Counted from the stretch's first letter, positions 6,488-12,700 are shown. The stretch is DNA of 13,705 nt from an archaeon (GCA_030593225.1 JAUVHP010000023.1:1-13705); one strand, 5' to 3'. The notes: generated by a model from the letters alone, not told the origin. Translations and numbers: made by a program.

Positions 6488-6515
6488 AAATAATATATAA
6501 AACTTTTGGGGAACT
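6488..6515 (+). repeat. Direct repeat, left copy
   Basis: 24 bases (6488-6511) are identical to 12580-12603. After one inserted G in the right copy, AACT also matches. Both copies have the same orientation and bracket the DHH-like, methyltransferase and Gabija genes. It could be a recombination footprint; no integrase gene is present. Confidence 0.6.
6491..6502 (-). promoter_or_regulatory. Promoter (BRE/TATA) of the secreted protein gene
   Basis: Minus-strand TTTTATATATTA is preceded by CCCCAAAAG as a BRE-like element. It predicts a start near 6470, just before the ribosome site. The same 24 bases recur at 12580-12603. Confidence 0.55.
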
Positions 6516-6543
6516 GCATTGGTGAGTTAGAGGTTGGTGGATA

Positions 6544-6554
6544 GGTTTTTAAGT
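6544..6554 (+). promoter_or_regulatory. TATA-like box for the DHH-like gene
   Basis: GGTTTTTAAGT is centred about 26 bases before the second in-frame ATG at 6575, but only about 17 before the ATG at 6566. This favours 6575 as the used, leaderless start. Confidence 0.4.
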
Positions 6555-6565
6555 TTAATTTTCTT

Positions 6566-7573
6566 ATGGATTTTATGGGAAAAGAAATTCAATTAGTAGA
6601 TTCTGAAGATAAAATTATTTATGAAAATATAATAAAAAAATATCCTTGGATTATTAAAGAAAATCAAAAATGTATTCTAAGTCCAGATAGTGATGGATTA
6701 CTTTGTGGGCTTTTTATGTCAAATATTCTTAATTGGGATATTGTTGGTTTTTATGATGGTAAAATATTAACTATAAAAAATAAAGAAAGTATTAAGGAAT
6801 GTATATTTTTAGACATGGAGATTTTTAGAAACTATGTTAAAAGTTTAGGTCACCATATGGTTTTGTATAATAAAAGACAAATACCAAAAAGTTGGTTAAA
6901 CTTTGATAATTGTATTCAACCAAATAACATAAGAGGATATGATGCAAAAACATCGTTTAGATTAAAGTACCCTCTTGGTGCAATCCATCTTATTTTAGGT
7001 ATTGTTGGGCATAAAAAGAAAATAGAAATAAAAAAAGAGGCAATTTGTCCACTTTTATATACTGATGGAACATTCAAAAATTTATTTAATTATCCAGATA
7101 ATTGTTTAAGTTGGTTAAATTTTCTTTGTGCAGAAGAAAAAGATAGCCCATTGAAAACAATTTTCTTTAATGACCATTATACAACATCTTCTTTAATGAT
7201 TGCTTTAAGAGATTTCTTTGAACAATTAAGACAACTAAATGATGGTAAGCGAGGGGCAGATAAAATAAAAATATCTAATACTAAAGGAGAACCGATAAAT
7301 TTTGAAAAACAAAACAGCACTTTTTCTATTATTAGGGAGCGGATAGAAACAGCAGAGAAATTTCTTAATATTTTAGGAGATTTAACTGGTTGGGAATATT
7401 TACCAAACAAGTGGAATTTTAAAGACCTTGTTATCTATAAATTTAATAAAGGAAATATTGTTCCAAGTAATAAAAGGTTTAATGATTTAATTGAAAAAAA
7501 TCCATTATCTTGGGCTATGACAAGTACACTCGCTATTGAATACACTCTTGAAGAACCAGCAAAACTTCAATAA
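6566..7573 (+). CDS. DHH-phosphoesterase-like protein beside a DNA methyltransferase
   Basis: 335 residues from the first ATG; the ATG at residue 4 (base 6575) fits the promoter spacing better. The N-terminal half resembles a DHH-type phosphoesterase core: SPDSDGLLCGLF (39-50) matches the DxDG metal motif, FLDMEIF (81-87) the following acidic strand, and SLGHHMV (93-99) the DHH element, with Gly in place of the first Asp. The C-terminal half (about 160-335) holds YTDGTFKNLFNYPDNC (165-180), aromatic segments and no known domain. DHH proteins cleave nanoRNAs, cyclic dinucleotides or DNA ends. The family assignment is by motif only; the changed DHH Asp leaves activity open. The stop abuts that of the convergent methyltransferase operon, suggesting a linked module. 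Confidence 0.6.
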   Translation: MDFMGKEIQLVDSEDKIIYENIIKKYPWIIKENQKCILSPDSDGLLCGLFMSNILNWDIVGFYDGKILTIKNKESIKECIFLDMEIFRNYVKSLGHHMVLYNKRQIPKSWLNFDNCIQPNNIRGYDAKTSFRLKYPLGAIHLILGIVGHKKKIEIKKEAICPLLYTDGTFKNLFNYPDNCLSWLNFLCAEEKDSPLKTIFFNDHYTTSSLMIALRDFFEQLRQLNDGKRGADKIKISNTKGEPINFEKQNSTFSIIRERIETAEKFLNILGDLTGWEYLPNKWNFKDLVIYKFNKGNIVPSNKRFNDLIEKNPLSWAMTSTLAIEYTLEEPAKLQ

Positions 7574-8395
7574 TTATAATTTTGTTTGATAAATATCTGA
7601 TTCTTCTTTTATTCTTTTTCTTGCTAATTCAACATAGTCCTTTGAAATATCAAATCCCAAAAATATTCTTTTTAGAGAAATAGATGCTAATGCTGTTGTT
7701 CCACTCCCCATAAAAATATCTAAAACAATTCCTTCTGGCGGACAAAAACATTGAATAAAATCATAAGGAAGTTTGTCAGGATAAGTTGCAGGATGTTTAT
7801 GTTTTAAACGAGTTCCATCTCCAGCAGTCATATATTTCCAAATAGTTCCTCTACACTTCGTAGGATTTATTTTAATTGCTCTCGTATTTATTCTAACCCC
7901 ATTAGTTAAACGAGTTCCCCCTCCAGTCATTGTTTTTCCTGCGTGTTTTGATGGAATTTTTAGTGGCTCTTTATTAAAGTATAGTGGTCTTTCCCCCTTC
8001 AAAAAAACAAGCATATATTCGTGGTCTACTCTAAATCTTTTAGTCCACCATGCTCCTTCTGCCCCAAACTTTCTATAAATTAATGATTCAAATAATTTAA
8101 ATCCAGCATTATCACACCAATCAATAGCCGTTTTAAAAGTTGTTAATGATTTTCCGAAATTTTTTGTTTGGTCTTGCATAATCATAACTACTATACCTCC
8201 CTCTTTCATAATTCTAAATAGTTCTTTTCCAATAGCATTTAAATCAATTTTAAAACCATTATAATCCCTCATTTTATCATAAGGTGGGGAAGCAACCATT
8301 AAATCAATAGAATTGTCTGGAAGTTTTTTAAGACCCTCAAGTGCTTCAATATTATGCACTTCATTTATTTTAAAATTTCCTATTTTTTCTTCCAT
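7574..8395 (-). CDS. DNA methyltransferase, beta-class (N4-cytosine or N6-adenine)
   Basis: 273 residues. The catalytic motif SPPY (36-39) comes first, and the SAM-binding motif DIFMGSGTTALA (226-237) comes near the end. This circular order defines beta-class amino-methyltransferases. FDIS (248-251) is the ribose-binding segment, and KHPATYPDKLPYDFI (200-214) is the motif-X region. SPPY occurs in both m4C and m6A enzymes, so the target base is unsure. Residues 110-195, between the motifs, are the likely target-recognition region. It is the third gene of an operon behind zinc-ribbon and winged-helix genes, starting 2 bases past the winged-helix stop. No recognisable restriction enzyme is present, so it is either an orphan methylase or the modification half of a system with the convergent DHH-like gene. 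Confidence 0.88.
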   Translation of the reverse strand: MEEKIGNFKINEVHNIEALEGLKKLPDNSIDLMVASPPYDKMRDYNGFKIDLNAIGKELFRIMKEGGIVVMIMQDQTKNFGKSLTTFKTAIDWCDNAGFKLFESLIYRKFGAEGAWWTKRFRVDHEYMLVFLKGERPLYFNKEPLKIPSKHAGKTMTGGGTRLTNGVRINTRAIKINPTKCRGTIWKYMTAGDGTRLKHKHPATYPDKLPYDFIQCFCPPEGIVLDIFMGSGTTALASISLKRIFLGFDISKDYVELARKRIKEESDIYQTKL

Positions 8396-8397
8396 AT

Positions 8398-8595
8398 TTA
8401 TTTTAATTTATAAAAATATTTAGTTTTTTCTTTTACCATTTCAATTTCTCCAAGACCTCTTAATTTTTTTAATTTTACATGTGTGCAAGATATTTGTACA
8501 TTACATTTATTGGCTATTTCCTTACAACTCATTTTTCTTTTTTCACTTTTTAGCAATTCAATTATATCTCCCTGTCCAATATTATATTTTCTCAT
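8398..8595 (-). CDS. Small winged-helix DNA-binding protein
   Basis: 65 residues from ATG 8595 (MRKYNIGQGDIIELL). A longer frame to 8694 exists, but its extra residues lie over the zinc-ribbon gene and look non-coding. The helix-turn-helix spans about residues 26-47 (EIANKCNVQISCTHVKLKKL), followed by the two-strand wing (GEIEMVKEKTKYFYKL), as in MarR/ArsR-like minimal winged helices. It overlaps the end of the zinc-ribbon gene by 14 bases and ends 2 bases before the methyltransferase. By position it is the probable regulator of this operon, comparable in role to the controller genes of restriction-modification systems, though not of that family. The 10-bp inverted repeat at the operon promoter is its likely target. 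Confidence 0.7.
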   Translation of the reverse strand: MRKYNIGQGDIIELLKSEKRKMSCKEIANKCNVQISCTHVKLKKLRGLGEIEMVKEKTKYFYKLK

Positions 8596-8758
8596 CCCTA
8601 TTAAATTTAGTTTTTGGTTTGTCCCAATAAGGAGATTTACATTTGGGACATACAGCAGGTTTATCTTCTTCTCTTTGAATCCATTTATGCTCACAACGAT
8701 AACATCTATTTCCTTTTATATTTATTTCGTGTCCGTATTCCTCTTTTTCTTTTACCAT
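8582..8758 (-). CDS. 58-aa zinc-ribbon protein
   Basis: The frame starts MVKEKEEYGHEINI at ATG 8758 and ends NRDEKI. It has a four-cysteine zinc ribbon: CYRC at residues 19-22 and CPKC at about 37-40, followed by KSPYWDKPK, a tail often seen in small archaeal zinc-ribbon proteins. It has no other domain. Such proteins may bind DNA, RNA or a partner protein; none can be named here. A TATA box 27 bases upstream gives a leaderless start. Its last codons overlap the winged-helix gene, showing translational coupling in one operon with the methyltransferase. Confidence 0.75.
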   Translation of the reverse strand: MVKEKEEYGHEINIKGNRCYRCEHKWIQREEDKPAVCPKCKSPYWDKPKTKFNRDEKI

Positions 8759-8800
8759 ATCAAAAGATATGTATTCCTTACTATATAAACCTTTTGATAT
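8757..8800. promoter_or_regulatory. 10-bp inverted repeat around the operon promoter
   Basis: ATATCAAAAG (8757-8766) and CTTTTGATAT (8791-8800) are perfect reverse complements that flank the TATA box and start of the zinc-ribbon/winged-helix/methyltransferase operon. The arms are 34 bases apart centre to centre, about three helical turns. This is a good candidate for two operator half-sites bound by a regulator, possibly the winged-helix protein. Confidence 0.5.
8781..8791 (-). promoter_or_regulatory. BRE/TATA of the zinc-ribbon/methyltransferase operon
   Basis: Minus-strand GGTTTATATAG, with AAAA upstream, is centred 27 bases before the ATG at 8758. Confidence 0.55.
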
Positions 8801-8830
8801 ATTATCTTTAGTATATTAACAATAGAAAGA

Positions 8831-8863
8831 TTTAAATAGATTATATACCTAATGGGTATATAA
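8831..8863 (+). promoter_or_regulatory. Promoter region with 23-bp palindrome
   Basis: TTTAAATA (8831-8838, preceded by GAAAGA) is a canonical archaeal promoter. Next to it TTATATACC and GGTATATAA (8841-8863) form a perfect 9-bp inverted repeat around TAATG, and the right arm is itself TATA-like. It lies upstream of the transposase remnant and may have served it, or be an operator. Confidence 0.4.
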
Positions 8864-8880
8864 CAATAAAGGAAAATAAG

Positions 8881-9278
8881 GAGTGCTACGAACACCCCTC
8901 TTTTTGTCACCCACGATAAAATGAATAACAAAATAAATAAGAAACAAGAAGTTAAAAATATTTGCACTAATTGTAAAAGCAAAAATACAATTAAATGGAC
9001 TAAAAGAAAAACTGAAAATAGAGGATTAATCCAGAGATATAAATGCAAAGATTGTAATAAAACCTTTACTCTTGATGACGGATTTTTTAGAATGAGAAAT
9101 AACCCACAGAAAATAACTTGTGCTTTAAATTTATTTTATAGAGGAGTAAGCACAAGGAAAGTTCAAGAACATCTACAAGCATTTTATCCTCACAATAGTT
9201 CTAATGTTACAATCTATAACTGGGTTGTAAAATATGCAAAGATGATTTCTAAATTCACAGATAAATTAAAAGTAAATA
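8881..9278 (+). mobile_element. Remnant of an insertion sequence
   Basis: A transposase N-terminal region is preceded by a GC-richer 30-base segment (GAGTGCTACGAACACCCCTC onward) that could be the left terminal end of the element; it contains GTG and CAC arms around CTACGAA. The catalytic region and right end are absent; unrelated coding sequence begins near 9279. The boundaries are estimates. Confidence 0.45.
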
Positions 9279-9427
9279 ATGGGAATGAAGGACACAATCA
9301 CAGAGGACGACATGTTTGTGGATATTACAAAAACAGATTTAGAAAATCAATTGAAACAATCAAATACAAAACAAGAATTATTACAAGAACAAGTTCAAGT
9401 TATGGAAGCGGAACTAAAAAAAATTAG
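8921..9427 (+). pseudogene. Truncated transposase (zinc ribbon plus HTH; IS6/IS240-like)
   Basis: The frame is open for 168 codons, but only about the first 118 residues look like transposase. There is a zinc ribbon (CTNCKS at 15-20, CKDC at 42-45) with basic residues between, FFRMRNNPQKI, then LFYRGVSTRKVQEHL and TIYNWVVKYAK, the helix-turn-helix region of archaeal IS6/IS240-like DDE transposases. After KFTDKLK the expected catalytic DDE domain is missing. From there the frame is an off-frame reading of the next small gene (NGNEGHNHRGRHVCG). The enzyme cannot be active. Loss of two thirds of the gene shows an old insertion later deleted, and marks this stretch as open to gene exchange. Confidence 0.75.
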
Positions 9428-9470
9428 AGATAAACTTTTGGGGGTTAATGAAAAATATGATAAAGATTAG
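9279..9470 (+). CDS. Small coiled-coil protein
   Basis: 63 residues from ATG 9279, or 61 from the ATG at 9285; no ribosome site separates them. After TITEDDMFVDITKTDLENQL it is one long charged helix (LLQEQVQVMEAELKKIRDKL) with heptad spacing. No family is recognised. Its 5' end coincides with the point where the transposase similarity stops, so the true N-terminus could have been cut by the deletion. The next small ORF starts 23 bases before its end in another frame, suggesting translational coupling of two short genes of the kind found in viruses and plasmids. Confidence 0.55.
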   Translation: MGMKDTITEDDMFVDITKTDLENQLKQSNTKQELLQEQVQVMEAELKKIRDKLLGVNEKYDKD

Positions 9471-9591
9471 CGAGGTGCTAGAGAAGGAATTGAGGGGAAT
9501 ATATGAAGATTGTTTAGATTTAGAAAAAAAAGATTTAACAGAACATGGAGAAAGAGAGATGTTTATTTTGGAAATGGTTTTAGAGCGATAA
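9448..9591 (+). CDS. 47-aa acidic helical ORF
   Basis: It starts MKNMIKISEVLEKEL at 9448 and ends EMVLER before TAA. A weak ribosome site (GGGGGTT, about 4 bases upstream) lies inside the preceding gene, which it overlaps by 23 bases. It is acidic (about 14 Asp/Glu in 47) and wholly helical. It ends 52 bases before the gajA start, with the Gabija promoter in between, so it belongs with the small gene upstream rather than with the defence operon. No family is recognised. Composition and coupled overlap support it as real, but the evidence is limited. Confidence 0.5.
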   Translation: MKNMIKISEVLEKELRGIYEDCLDLEKKDLTEHGEREMFILEMVLER

Positions 9592-9600
9592 CATGTTAAT

Positions 9601-9618
9601 ATATATAAAAGTTTAAAT
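9601..9618 (+). promoter_or_regulatory. Promoter of the Gabija operon
   Basis: Two TATA-like boxes, ATATATAAAAG (9601-9611) and TTTAAAT (9612-9618), predict starts near 9631 and 9642. The second gives a leaderless mRNA for ATG 9643. Either choice excludes the GTG at 9622 as an efficient start. Confidence 0.5.
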
Positions 9619-9642
9619 GGCGTGGTATTTTTTTATCTTACT

Positions 9643-11316
9643 ATGGAAGAAAGTAAATCATATATTAAAGAAATTAGAATTGAAAATTATAAATGTTTCA
9701 AAGAATTTAATTTAAAATTAAAAAAAGGTGTTAATATTATTGTGGGAAATAACGAAGCAGGAAAATCAACTATTTTAGAAGCAATAAATTTAGCTTTAAG
9801 TGGTTTTGTAAGTGGAAAATATATTAAAACTGAATTGACACAGCATTTATTTAATAAAGAAGTTATAAAAGAATATTTAGAAAAAATAAATAATGTTTCT
9901 GAATCTGGTGTTTTACCTCCAAAAATTTTGATTGAGATTTTTCTGGAAGGGAATGAATTCCCCGAATTAAAAGGAAATGGAAATTATAAGTCAGATAATA
10001 CGGAACAAGGAATTTCTTTTGTAATCGATATAAAAAAAGAATTACAAGGAGAATATGAAGAACTGATAAAAAGTGGAGATATTGATTCATTACCTATAGA
10101 ATATTATAATTTTTCATGGAGTTCTTTTGCAAGAGAACCCAAGACTCCTAGAGCAATACCCATTAAATCAGCTTTAATAGATTCATCAAGTAATCGATAT
10201 TTAAATGGTTCTGATGTTTATATTTCTAGAATAATTAAGGATTGTTTGAGTTCAGAAGATATCATAAAGATTTCAAAAGCACATCGTAATTTGAAAGAAT
10301 CTTTCTCTAAAGAAGAGGCAGTAAAACTGATAAACGCAAAAATTCAAGAAGCAATAAAAATTTCAAATAAAAAGGTTGAATTAGCTGTTGATTTATCTAC
10401 TAAAAATGCTTGGGAAAATAATCTTATTACTTGCTTAGATGAAATTCCCTTTCATCATATTGGGAAAGGCGAACAATGTATTGTGAAAACAAAGTTAGCA
10501 TTAAGTCACAAGAAAGCTAGAGAAGCAAATATTTTGTTACTGGAGGAGCCAGAAAATCATTTATCTCATACGAAATTAAACCAATTGATTAAAGACATTA
10601 AAGAAGATATGGGAAATAAACAATTGATAATTTCAACTCACAATAGTTATGTTGCTAATAAATTAGGATTAAATGATTTGATAATTCTTAATAATGGAAA
10701 AACAACTTGTTTATCAGAATTAAGTCTTGAGACTAAGGAGTTTTTCGATAAATTGGCGGGATATGATACTTTAAGATTTCTTCTTTGCAAGAAAGCAATT
10801 TTGGTAGAAGGAGATTCTGATGAGTTAATTTTACAAAAAGCTTATATGGAAAATAATGATGGTAAATTGCCTATTGAAGATGAGATAGATGTCATTTCTG
10901 TAAATATTTCATTTTTAAGATTTTTAGAAATAGCTGAAAAAATTAACCAATCAGTTTCTGTAGTTACAGATAATGATGGGGATATTGAGGCGATAAAAAG
11001 AAAATATGAAAACTATTTAGGAAATAATTCTAAAGAAGGTATAAAAATTTTCTATGATGAAATAATTGATACGGGGGAATTAAAAATAAGTGAAAATAAA
11101 TTTAACTATAATACTCTTGAACCAAAATTATTAAAGGAAAATTCTTTGATATTATTTAATAAAATTTTTGAAACTGAATACACTGAAATAGATGATTTGC
11201 ATAAATACATGAAAAGAGAAAAAACAAGATGTGCATTAAATATATTTTCGAGTCAAGAAGAAATTGTTTTTCCAAAATATATTTTAGATGCGATAGAAGA
11301 CAATGACGAAGAATAA
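9643..11316 (+). CDS. gajA: GajA-like OLD-family ATPase/TOPRIM nuclease (Gabija)
   Basis: 557 residues from ATG 9643 (MEESKSYIKEIRI); a GTG at 9622 would add seven but is upstream of or at the predicted transcript start. The N-terminal ABC/SMC-like ATPase has Walker A GNNEAGKST (35-43), signature-like GKGEQ (274-278), Walker B ILLLEEPENHLS (297-308) and the switch histidine in STHNS (331-335). The TOPRIM nuclease follows: LVEGDSDEL (387-395), catalytic Glu389, VVTDNDGD (440-447), and KTRCAL near 527 as the lysine site. GajA proteins nick or cut phage DNA and are held off by nucleotides in uninfected cells. The length fits the family (about 580), and the helicase gene that overlaps its last 14 bases makes this Gabija rather than a lone OLD protein. 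Confidence 0.9.
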   Translation: MEESKSYIKEIRIENYKCFKEFNLKLKKGVNIIVGNNEAGKSTILEAINLALSGFVSGKYIKTELTQHLFNKEVIKEYLEKINNVSESGVLPPKILIEIFLEGNEFPELKGNGNYKSDNTEQGISFVIDIKKELQGEYEELIKSGDIDSLPIEYYNFSWSSFAREPKTPRAIPIKSALIDSSSNRYLNGSDVYISRIIKDCLSSEDIIKISKAHRNLKESFSKEEAVKLINAKIQEAIKISNKKVELAVDLSTKNAWENNLITCLDEIPFHHIGKGEQCIVKTKLALSHKKAREANILLLEEPENHLSHTKLNQLIKDIKEDMGNKQLIISTHNSYVANKLGLNDLIILNNGKTTCLSELSLETKEFFDKLAGYDTLRFLLCKKAILVEGDSDELILQKAYMENNDGKLPIEDEIDVISVNISFLRFLEIAEKINQSVSVVTDNDGDIEAIKRKYENYLGNNSKEGIKIFYDEIIDTGELKISENKFNYNTLEPKLLKENSLILFNKIFETEYTEIDDLHKYMKREKTRCALNIFSSQEEIVFPKYILDAIEDNDEE

Positions 11317-12430
11317 GTTAATAATTGCTGCTGCGGGTTCAGGAAAAACAACTCATTTAGTTGAAGAAGCATTAAAAAGAAAAGGAAAGGTACTTATTAC
11401 TACATTTACAGAATCAAATGAAGAAGAAATAAAGAAGAAATTTTTAGAAAAAGGTAAAATTATTCCATCTAATATTACTATTCAAACATGGTTTTCATTT
11501 TTATTGCAACATGGAGTAAAGCCATATCAAGGAGGCTTTTTTGAAGAAGATATTAATGGATTATTACTCTCTAATGAAAAAACAGGGGTGAAATTTATTA
11601 ACAAGGAAGGAATAAAAATTTGTTATCCTGAAAAGGATGTCAAAAATCATTTTTTTTCAAAAGGATGTAAAATATATTCTGATAAGCTTTCAAAATTTGT
11701 AATTAGATGTAATCATGACAACAAAGTAATCGACAGAATTTCAAAAATATATGAATCTATTTTTATAGATGAGGTTCAAGATTTGGCAGGTTATGATTTA
11801 GATATATTAAAATTATTTTTAAAAAGTTTTTCTGAGATTATACTAGTTGGTGACCCAAGGCAAGTTACTTATCTAACTCATCTTGAAGGAAAATATAGAA
11901 AATATAGAAATGGATTGATTAAAGATTTTATATTGAATGAATGTGATAAGAATATATGTGAAATTGATGAGATTTCTTTAAATAAATCATATAGAAATAA
12001 TATTCAAATTTGTAAATTTTCATCAAGATTATATCCTGACTTTGAAGAACCCAATTCTGAAGAAAAGATGTCTACAGGTCATGATGGAATTTTTTTAATA
12101 AAAGAATCTGATATCGAAGAATATTGTAATAAGTATAAACCTCAAAAGTTACATTATAGCCAATCTGAATTTCCAGATTTAAATTTTGGAATATCTAAAG
12201 GTTTGGGATTTGAAAGAATTTTAATATATCCCACAGATAACATAAAAAAATATTTGAGAGAAGGAAATCTTTCAGAAATAGAATCTATTCGAGCTAAATT
12301 TTATGTTGCTTTAACTAGGGCAAGATTTAGTGTAGGAATTGTATTAAATTATGATGATTATGATTATATTGAGGGAGTTCAAAAATATAATTATAAAAAA
12401 CCTATAACTTTAAGTGATTTTGGAATTTAG
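11303..12430 (+). CDS. gajB: GajB-like UvrD/SF1 helicase (Gabija)
   Basis: 375 residues with the SF1A helicase motifs in order: Walker A AAAGSGKTT (9-17), Ia LITTFTESNEEEI (31-43), II FIDEVQDL (154-161), III LVGDPRQVTY (181-190), IV LNKSYRNN (226-233), V SKGLGFERILIYP (298-310) and VI FYVALTRAR (333-341). All catalytic residues appear intact. It is about 120 residues shorter than the Bacillus GajB prototype (about 494), mainly because the inter-motif IV-V region is small. In Gabija, GajB binds the GajA tetramer and is thought to sense DNA ends and use up nucleotides, releasing GajA. Its ATG overlaps the end of gajA by 14 bases, giving coupled translation and a fixed ratio. There is no clear terminator after it. 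Confidence 0.9.
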   Translation: MTKNKLIIAAAGSGKTTHLVEEALKRKGKVLITTFTESNEEEIKKKFLEKGKIIPSNITIQTWFSFLLQHGVKPYQGGFFEEDINGLLLSNEKTGVKFINKEGIKICYPEKDVKNHFFSKGCKIYSDKLSKFVIRCNHDNKVIDRISKIYESIFIDEVQDLAGYDLDILKLFLKSFSEIILVGDPRQVTYLTHLEGKYRKYRNGLIKDFILNECDKNICEIDEISLNKSYRNNIQICKFSSRLYPDFEEPNSEEKMSTGHDGIFLIKESDIEEYCNKYKPQKLHYSQSEFPDLNFGISKGLGFERILIYPTDNIKKYLREGNLSEIESIRAKFYVALTRARFSVGIVLNYDDYDYIEGVQKYNYKKPITLSDFGI

Positions 12431-12450
12431 TTTATTTGGAGTTTATCCCA

Positions 12451-12700
12451 TTATCCCAACAAATCTTTTATTAAATCTTCTTCAAAACCCTATCCAATTT
12501 TTTTCAATTCTATCAAACTGAGTATTTTTTCTTAATTTAACTCGGAAAAGTTCAGCCAAAGAAATCTTCTTTTCTTCATAAATAATATATAAAACTTTTG
12601 GGGGAACTTGTTTAAAATGTAGTACGCCCCCACCAAACCCCCATTCCGTGAAATCTTCTTTAAATTCACTTTGTTCATTTATTCGAAATTTCAGAAATGC
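12451..12700 (-). pseudogene. Frameshifted gene remnant of unknown family
   Basis: On the minus strand a frame without a start codon is open from 12700 to a TGA at 12482-12484. It reads as convincing protein: FKEDFTEWGFGGGVLHFKQ, PPKVLYIIYEEKKISLAEL, KNTQFDRIEKNWIG. A one-base shift continues it as FEEDLIKDLLG to TAA at 12451. Upstream, a third frame reads EKFAVFELSISEISNK (about 12750-12705), a possible earlier piece of the same gene. Three frames in order, with no usable ATG, mark a decayed gene. No family is recognised. The right copy of the 24-bp direct repeat lies inside it. An alternative 49-codon frame from ATG 12691 covers the same bases but has an unconvincing composition. Confidence 0.5.
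12580..12608 (+). repeat. Direct repeat, right copy
   Basis: The first 24 bases equal 6488-6511 exactly, followed by one extra G and then the shared AACT. It sits inside the frameshifted ORF at 12451-12700 and is about 6.1 kb from its partner. Confidence 0.6.

Noticed and set aside
7177..7410. 77-codon minus-strand frame opposite the DHH-like gene
   Set aside because: Antisense shadow without ribosome site or recognisable motif.
8596..8694. N-terminal extension of the winged-helix frame to 8694
   Set aside because: The extra 33 codons overlap the zinc-ribbon gene and do not look like protein; ATG 8595 begins the domain.
8483..8811. Two overlapping plus-strand frames (101 and 65 codons) opposite the zinc-ribbon and winged-helix genes
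   Set aside because: Phe/Ile/Tyr-rich antisense readings; the minus strand carries clear zinc-ribbon and winged-helix motifs.
8752..9048. 98-codon hydrophobic minus-strand frame resembling a membrane protein
   Set aside because: Antisense to the transposase N-terminus and crossing two promoter regions; hydrophobicity is the usual antisense effect in AT-rich DNA.
9622..9642. GTG start giving gajA seven more residues
   Set aside because: It lies at or upstream of the transcript start predicted from the two TATA-like boxes; ATG 9643 fits better.
9863..10090. 75-codon minus-strand frame inside gajA
   Set aside because: Antisense shadow of an intact, motif-rich gene.
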